From: Mycolicibacterium brisbanense
GTDB lineage: Bacteria > Actinomycetota > Actinomycetes > Mycobacteriales > Mycobacteriaceae
Reading direction: 5' to 3'
Assembly: GCF_001570425.1 (NCBI RefSeq)
Contig: NZ_BCSX01000028.1
Span: 1 to 64,000 of the forward strand
DNA length: 64,000 nucleotides
A program made the position numbers and the translations under genes. Below are positions 60,427 through 64,000 of this stretch, in pieces. The notes beneath the pieces are model-generated. The model made no database searches. It had not been told where the DNA came from and was given only the letters and a program-made list of their open reading frames with translations. The number at the start of each line of letters is the position of its first letter. Position 1 is the first letter of the stretch.

Positions 60427-61485
60427 TCAGCCCACCGGCACCACACCTCGCGGCAAGATGAGCGGCAGGTCGTTGTACGTGACGATACCCGGCGCGGCCG
60501 ACACGACAGCGGGGATCGCATTGAGTGGTGGGGTGGCCGTCATGATGTGGCCGAGCACCATGAACTCCTCGAGCGTGGTGGCCTCGAAGTCGGGCGGTGG
60601 CAGGAAACCGACTTTCATGGTGACCGTCGGACGCCCGGCCACCTCGATCACCCAGCCGTCCTGATCGATCTGCCAATCCGGTTGCAGTGTTTGCCCTTTG
60701 CGCCACCGCACGTTGATCTCGACGCGCGTCACACCCCCGACCACCCCCTTCCAGCTGGCAGACACACCCGCCACACACCCCGCCGGAATGGTCCACGAGC
60801 CGAGGTCGAGATCCTCGGTGGTCTGGGCGTACTCGGCATCGCAGCGAACTTCGTCGAGCTCGATGCCGAGGGCATCGGCGACCATGCGCACGGCTTCACC
60901 GAACACGCCGGTGCCGTGTGCTGTCATGGCCTGCAGGTCGGGATGGTCGATGGGCTGACCGAAGCCGACCGGTTTCTCGGTGGCGGGCGAGTCGTAGAAC
61001 GTCGTATCGGCCGCCTCGTTGACGGTGATCTTGTCCACCCGGTCGCAGATGCCCGCGGCCACCACCGACAGCTGGTTGACATAGCCCGGGCTGATGCCGG
61101 ATCCGAACATCGTCGCGCCTCCACGCCGGCATGCGTCGGCAATGCGATCCCGCCCGTCGCCCTGGTTATGGCCGGTGATGAACGAGGCGGTGGCGACCAC
61201 GTTGATGCCCGCCTCCAGGATGCGGACCAGCTCGTCGACGTCGATCCACATCGGGTTGTAGACCACGACATCGGGTTTCAGTGCGAGCAGCGCATCGATG
61301 TCGTTGGTCGCACTGACGCCGAGCCGTTCGATCCCGCAGAGTTCGCCGACGTCGCGGCCCGTCTTGTCGGGCGACCATGCGTAGCAGCCGACGAGTTCGA
61401 GGGTGGGGTTGCGCGCGATGGCCGCCACCGAGCTCTTGCCGACATTGCCCGTCGTCCACTGGACCACCCGATAGCTGCCTGACAC
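60427..61485 (-). CDS. DapB-like NAD(P)-dependent amine dehydrogenase family protein
   Basis: 352 residues. The N-terminal Rossmann motif VVQWTTGNVGKSS and YNPMWIDVDELVRILEAGINVV resemble dihydrodipicolinate-reductase-like proteins and 2,4-diaminopentanoate dehydrogenase. It is longer than biosynthetic DapB, so it is not lysine biosynthesis. Mycobacteria carry many such paralogs of unknown substrate. It diverges from the TetR gene at 61587 and may be its target. Confidence 0.83.
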   Translation of the reverse strand: MSGSYRVVQWTTGNVGKSSVAAIARNPTLELVGCYAWSPDKTGRDVGELCGIERLGVSATNDIDALLALKPDVVVYNPMWIDVDELVRILEAGINVVATASFITGHNQGDGRDRIADACRRGGATMFGSGISPGYVNQLSVVAAGICDRVDKITVNEAADTTFYDSPATEKPVGFGQPIDHPDLQAMTAHGTGVFGEAVRMVADALGIELDEVRCDAEYAQTTEDLDLGSWTIPAGCVAGVSASWKGVVGGVTRVEINVRWRKGQTLQPDWQIDQDGWVIEVAGRPTVTMKVGFLPPPDFEATTLEEFMVLGHIMTATPPLNAIPAVVSAAPGIVTYNDLPLILPRGVVPVG

Positions 61486-61586
61486 CTGATCGGCCCCTTC
61501 CGTCGGCTCCAGTGGTAGTTTTCCACGGCCGTGAGAAAAAGGGAAGGCCTGGGTGTGTCACCGACGGTGCCACTACTGTTGCCGCA

Positions 61587-62276
61587 ATGACCGCCCGATC
61601 AGGTGACCGTGGGAGCGCCGAGGACACCCGACGGCGCCGCGGTCGGCCGCGTCGCATCGATCACCAGCAGATCGTCGCTGCGGCACGCGGTATCGCTCCC
61701 GAGGACTTGACCATGCAGGCCGTCGCCGACGCGCTCGGCGTGGACCGCACGGCGCTGCACTACTACGTAGGCGATCGTGACGGGCTGCTGGAACTCGTCG
61801 TCGCGGACCTGTTCGAGACCGAGATCCGGGCGCTCGAGCTGCCCGATGAGGTCGATTGGCGAGAGACGTTGCGGGCCTACGCCAACGCGATCCGCCACGG
61901 CGTCCTCAAACTCGGCGCAACCGGAATGAGCTTCCGGCTCAGTGGTATTGGCGGCGCGGCGAGTCTCGGGCTCGCCGAGCGTGTGCTGCGGTCGCTCACC
62001 GGCGCCGGCTTCGGTGTCGATGACGCCGGACGAATCCTCACGCTGGTGTCCGGCATCGCGCTCTCGGCAGCCCACGACGTACTCGGATCCGCGGATTCCC
62101 GGCGGCACCATCAGAACCCGGAGGTCGCCAGGGCACTCAAAGAGCTGCCGGCCGAGGACTTCCCGCTGCTCGGCACCGTCAACGCCCGACGTGCTGCGGC
62201 CGCGGCCGACGACCGCGACTTCGAATTCAACCTCGGGGTGATCATCGCGGGCCTCGAACACGCCCTCGACGACTGA
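61587..62276 (+). CDS. TetR-family transcriptional regulator
   Basis: 229 residues. An Arg-rich N terminus (RRRRGRPRRID) is followed by the HTH (LTMQAVADALGVDRTALHYY) and a C-terminal helical domain like TetR_C of TetR/TetR-like regulators. It diverges from the DapB-like gene and is convergent with crp (6 bp apart). The ligand is unknown. Confidence 0.87.
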   Translation: MTARSGDRGSAEDTRRRRGRPRRIDHQQIVAAARGIAPEDLTMQAVADALGVDRTALHYYVGDRDGLLELVVADLFETEIRALELPDEVDWRETLRAYANAIRHGVLKLGATGMSFRLSGIGGAASLGLAERVLRSLTGAGFGVDDAGRILTLVSGIALSAAHDVLGSADSRRHHQNPEVARALKELPAEDFPLLGTVNARRAAAAADDRDFEFNLGVIIAGLEHALDD

Positions 62277-62282
62277 CGCGGA

Positions 62283-62957
62283 CTACTTGGCGCGCAGCGC
62301 CAACCGCTCGGCGTTGTCAATCAGAATGCTCTTGCCCTGCACGCGAATCCAGCCACGCTGAGCGAAATCGGCCAGCGCCTTGTTGACCGTCTCGCGGGAG
62401 GAGCCGACCAGCTGGGCGATTTCCTCTTGCGTCAGTTCGTGGTTGACCCGCAGGGCATTGCCTTCGCGGCTGCCGAACCGCTGCGCCAGGTACAACAGCT
62501 GCTTGGCCACCCGTCCCGGGACGTCGGTGAAGATCAGGTCGGACAGGTTGTCGTTGGTGCGGCGCAACCGGCGGGCCAGCACGCGCAGCAGCTGCTCGGC
62601 GATCTCTGGCTCCTCGGCGATCCAGGACTGGAGTGCCGCACGGCTCATCGACACGGCCGACACCTCGGTGAGGGTGGTGACCGTGGAGGTACGCGGGCCG
62701 GGGTCGAAGATGGCGAGTTCGCCGAACATGTCCGACGGACCCATCAGGGTGATCAGGCTTTCGCGGCCGTCGGTGGTCCGGCGCCCGATCTTCACCTTGC
62801 CGGAGATGATGATGTAGAGCGTGTCGCCCGGTTCGCCTTCGACGAACACGGTGCGCCCGCGGGGGAAGGTCACCGGTTCGAGCTGACGTGCGAGCGTCTC
62901 GATGGCTTTGGGCTGCAGGCCCTGGAAGATACCGGCACGGGCCAGGACCTCGTCCAT
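62283..62957 (-). CDS. crp: Crp/Fnr-family cAMP receptor protein
   Basis: 224 residues, the same length as M. tuberculosis Crp (Rv3676) and matching it along its whole length from memory. The cyclic-nucleotide pocket reads MFGELAIFDPGPRTSTVTT (the Arg-Thr or Arg-Ser contact for cAMP phosphate). The C-terminal winged HTH is LTQEEIAQLVGSSRETVNKA. It is a global regulator when bound to cAMP. Start at 62957 (MDEVLARAG) preferred, with a GAAGGGGGG site upstream. Fast growers may carry two crp paralogs, so which one this is remains open. Confidence 0.93.
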   Translation of the reverse strand: MDEVLARAGIFQGLQPKAIETLARQLEPVTFPRGRTVFVEGEPGDTLYIIISGKVKIGRRTTDGRESLITLMGPSDMFGELAIFDPGPRTSTVTTLTEVSAVSMSRAALQSWIAEEPEIAEQLLRVLARRLRRTNDNLSDLIFTDVPGRVAKQLLYLAQRFGSREGNALRVNHELTQEEIAQLVGSSRETVNKALADFAQRGWIRVQGKSILIDNAERLALRAK

Positions 62958-63075
62958 GCCGCCCCCCTTCAAATAATCGCCTCAGGCGTCACCGTCAATT
63001 TCGTACCCTACCGGGGGCGCGGATTTCCCAACGTGACGGATACCACTTTAGCTGACCGGTTTTCCGGTCCTTGTG

Positions 63076-63738
63076 TCACTGGGGGGCGACGAGGCCGGTG
63101 TCGTAGGCGTGGATGATCGCGGCGGCCCGGTCACGCAGGTTCAGCTTGACGAAGATTCTGCCAATGTGGCTCTTGACAGTGAGCCCGGAAATGCTTAGTT
63201 CATCGGCGATCTCGGAGTTCGACCGCCCCTTGGCGATGAGGGTCAGGACGTCGAGTTCACGCGCCGTGAGGTCGTTGACCGCGGTGGCGCGCGGTGCCGT
63301 CGCGGCTTTGCGGTAGGTGCTGAGAACCCTGGATGTGACGGCCGGGTCGAGGTAGCTGTGCCCCTGCGCGACCGCCCGGACAGCTCGAATCAGCTCTTCG
63401 GCGGAGGAGTCCTTGAGCACAAAGCCTGCGGCCCCGGCCCGAAGCACGCCGGACAGCAGCTCGTCGTCGTTGAACGTGGTCAGGGCCAGTACGGGCGGAC
63501 CCGACTGCGCAGTGAGAAGGCGCGTGGCTTCGATGCCGTCGACGCGTTTCATCCGGAGATCCATCACGACGACGTCGGGGCGGTGCCTGTCGACGGCGGC
63601 GGGCACCTCGTCACCGTCAGCGCATTCGGCGACGATGGTGAACCCGTCCTTGCGGCGCAGAATCCGGCGGAGCCCGGAGCGCACCAGGTCCTGATCGTCG
63701 ACGAGCACGACCGCGATCTCGGGTGCCGGATCGGTCAT
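63076..63738 (-). CDS. NarL/FixJ-family response regulator
   Basis: 220 residues. Receiver domain with acidic pocket VLVDDQD, phospho-acceptor Asp in VVVMDLRM and the lysine in FVLKDSS. C-terminal LuxR-type HTH (LTARELDVLTLIAKGRSNSE, then IADELSISGLTVKSHIGRIF). It starts within the stop of the upstream histidine kinase gene (ATGA), so the two form a two-component pair. The signal is unknown. Confidence 0.93.
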   Translation of the reverse strand: MTDPAPEIAVVLVDDQDLVRSGLRRILRRKDGFTIVAECADGDEVPAAVDRHRPDVVVMDLRMKRVDGIEATRLLTAQSGPPVLALTTFNDDELLSGVLRAGAAGFVLKDSSAEELIRAVRAVAQGHSYLDPAVTSRVLSTYRKAATAPRATAVNDLTARELDVLTLIAKGRSNSEIADELSISGLTVKSHIGRIFVKLNLRDRAAAIIHAYDTGLVAPQ

Positions 63739-64000
63739 GACGGTGCCAGAGGGCAGGACGACTCGGCGGTGCCGAGCGGAATGTTGGTGCGTACCGCCCA
63801 GCCGTCGGATGTCGGGCCGACGCTGATGATGCCGCCGAGCTGCCCGACGCGCTGTCGCATCCCGCGCACACCGCGACCTTCCGAACATCCGGCCGTGACC
63901 GCGACCGGCAGCTGGTTGACCACGTCAAGTGTTACCGAGGTGCGTGAGATGGTCAGCGTCACAGATGATTTCGCTTCAGGCGCGTGCTTGGCGATATTGG
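63735..64000 (-). CDS. Sensor histidine kinase, C-terminal part (runs off the window)
   Basis: Only the last 88 or so codons are present; the 5' end lies beyond the window. NIAKHAPEA fits the N box of a HisKA_3-type ATPase, and GRGVRGMRQRVGQLGGIISV is the G2 region typical of NarL-partner kinases. It overlaps the response-regulator start by 4 bp. Confidence 0.88.
   Translation of the reverse strand, partial: NIAKHAPEAKSSVTLTISRTSVTLDVVNQLPVAVTAGCSEGRGVRGMRQRVGQLGGIISVGPTSDGWAVRTNIPLGTAESSCPLAPS

Overview
The window is high-GC DNA with tightly packed genes, many ATGA/GTGA stop-start overlaps and frequent GTG starts. It looks like a fast-growing mycobacterium (Mycolicibacterium-like). The main support is a close match to mycobacterial PknK, a 224-residue Crp that resembles the M. 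tuberculosis protein along its whole length, a DUF5313 membrane protein, a Rv3717-type amidase, and many SDR, acyl-CoA dehydrogenase and TetR genes. I see no rRNA, tRNA, CRISPR array, transposase or integrase. Bases 1-195 hold nothing I recognise.

Region 1 (196-15097) is the most striking. It has a glutaminase, an APC-type amine/amino-acid permease, four SDRs, a FadR-type GntR repressor, a DUF1116 (YlbE/AllG-like) protein, an unrecognised Cys-rich protein, two glutamine-synthetase-like ligases, an alpha/beta hydrolase, a Baeyer-Villiger-type flavin monooxygenase and a PuuD-like class I amidotransferase. Together they suggest catabolism of an amine through gamma-glutamyl intermediates: import, glutamylation, oxidation, ester or lactone cleavage, then release of glutamate. 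A 19-bp element recurs in the three promoter regions of this region (1237-1255, 4478-4496, 12791-12809), so it may be one regulon.

Region 2 (15069-24007) holds the PknK kinase/STAND regulator, a variant SDR, a MerR-peroxiredoxin fusion behind a perfect 22-bp palindrome, an exported cell-wall amidase, and a LysR / cytochrome b561 / catalase-like peroxidase operon. Region 3 (24206-35795) holds a small FAD oxidoreductase, an aminoglycoside-phosphotransferase-like gene, an acyl-CoA dehydrogenase/SDR pair, and a TetR gene diverging from a DUF4242 - acyl-CoA-dehydrogenase-like flavoprotein - ABC importer operon that may scavenge organosulfur compounds. It ends with a secreted lipase-like protein.

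Region 4 (35796-40849) holds an unrecognised 545-residue protein with a Lys/Ala-rich tail, an acyl-CoA dehydrogenase with its TetR gene, an isochorismatase-fold hydrolase, and two regulator fragments facing each other. Region 5 (40850-48752) is a second catabolic island: a hypothetical protein, an SDR, an XRE-cupin regulator, a class II aldolase, a DapA-family aldolase, an aromatic-ring-type FAD monooxygenase, a family-5 solute-binding protein without a signal peptide, and an MFS transporter. Matching GACAC-N3-GTGTC palindromes lie in its two promoter regions.

Region 6 (48909-64000) is a series of small units: a phage-lysin-like amidase, DUF5313 and MarR; a LacI-controlled sugar/inositol cassette; MFS plus GntR; two LysR genes around an SBF-type transporter; a PPOX/F420-type flavoprotein gene broken by one in-frame TGA; a DapB-like dehydrogenase and TetR; Crp; and a two-component pair whose kinase gene runs off the window end. 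Many regulator genes have a clear palindrome just upstream, and I list these as candidate operators.
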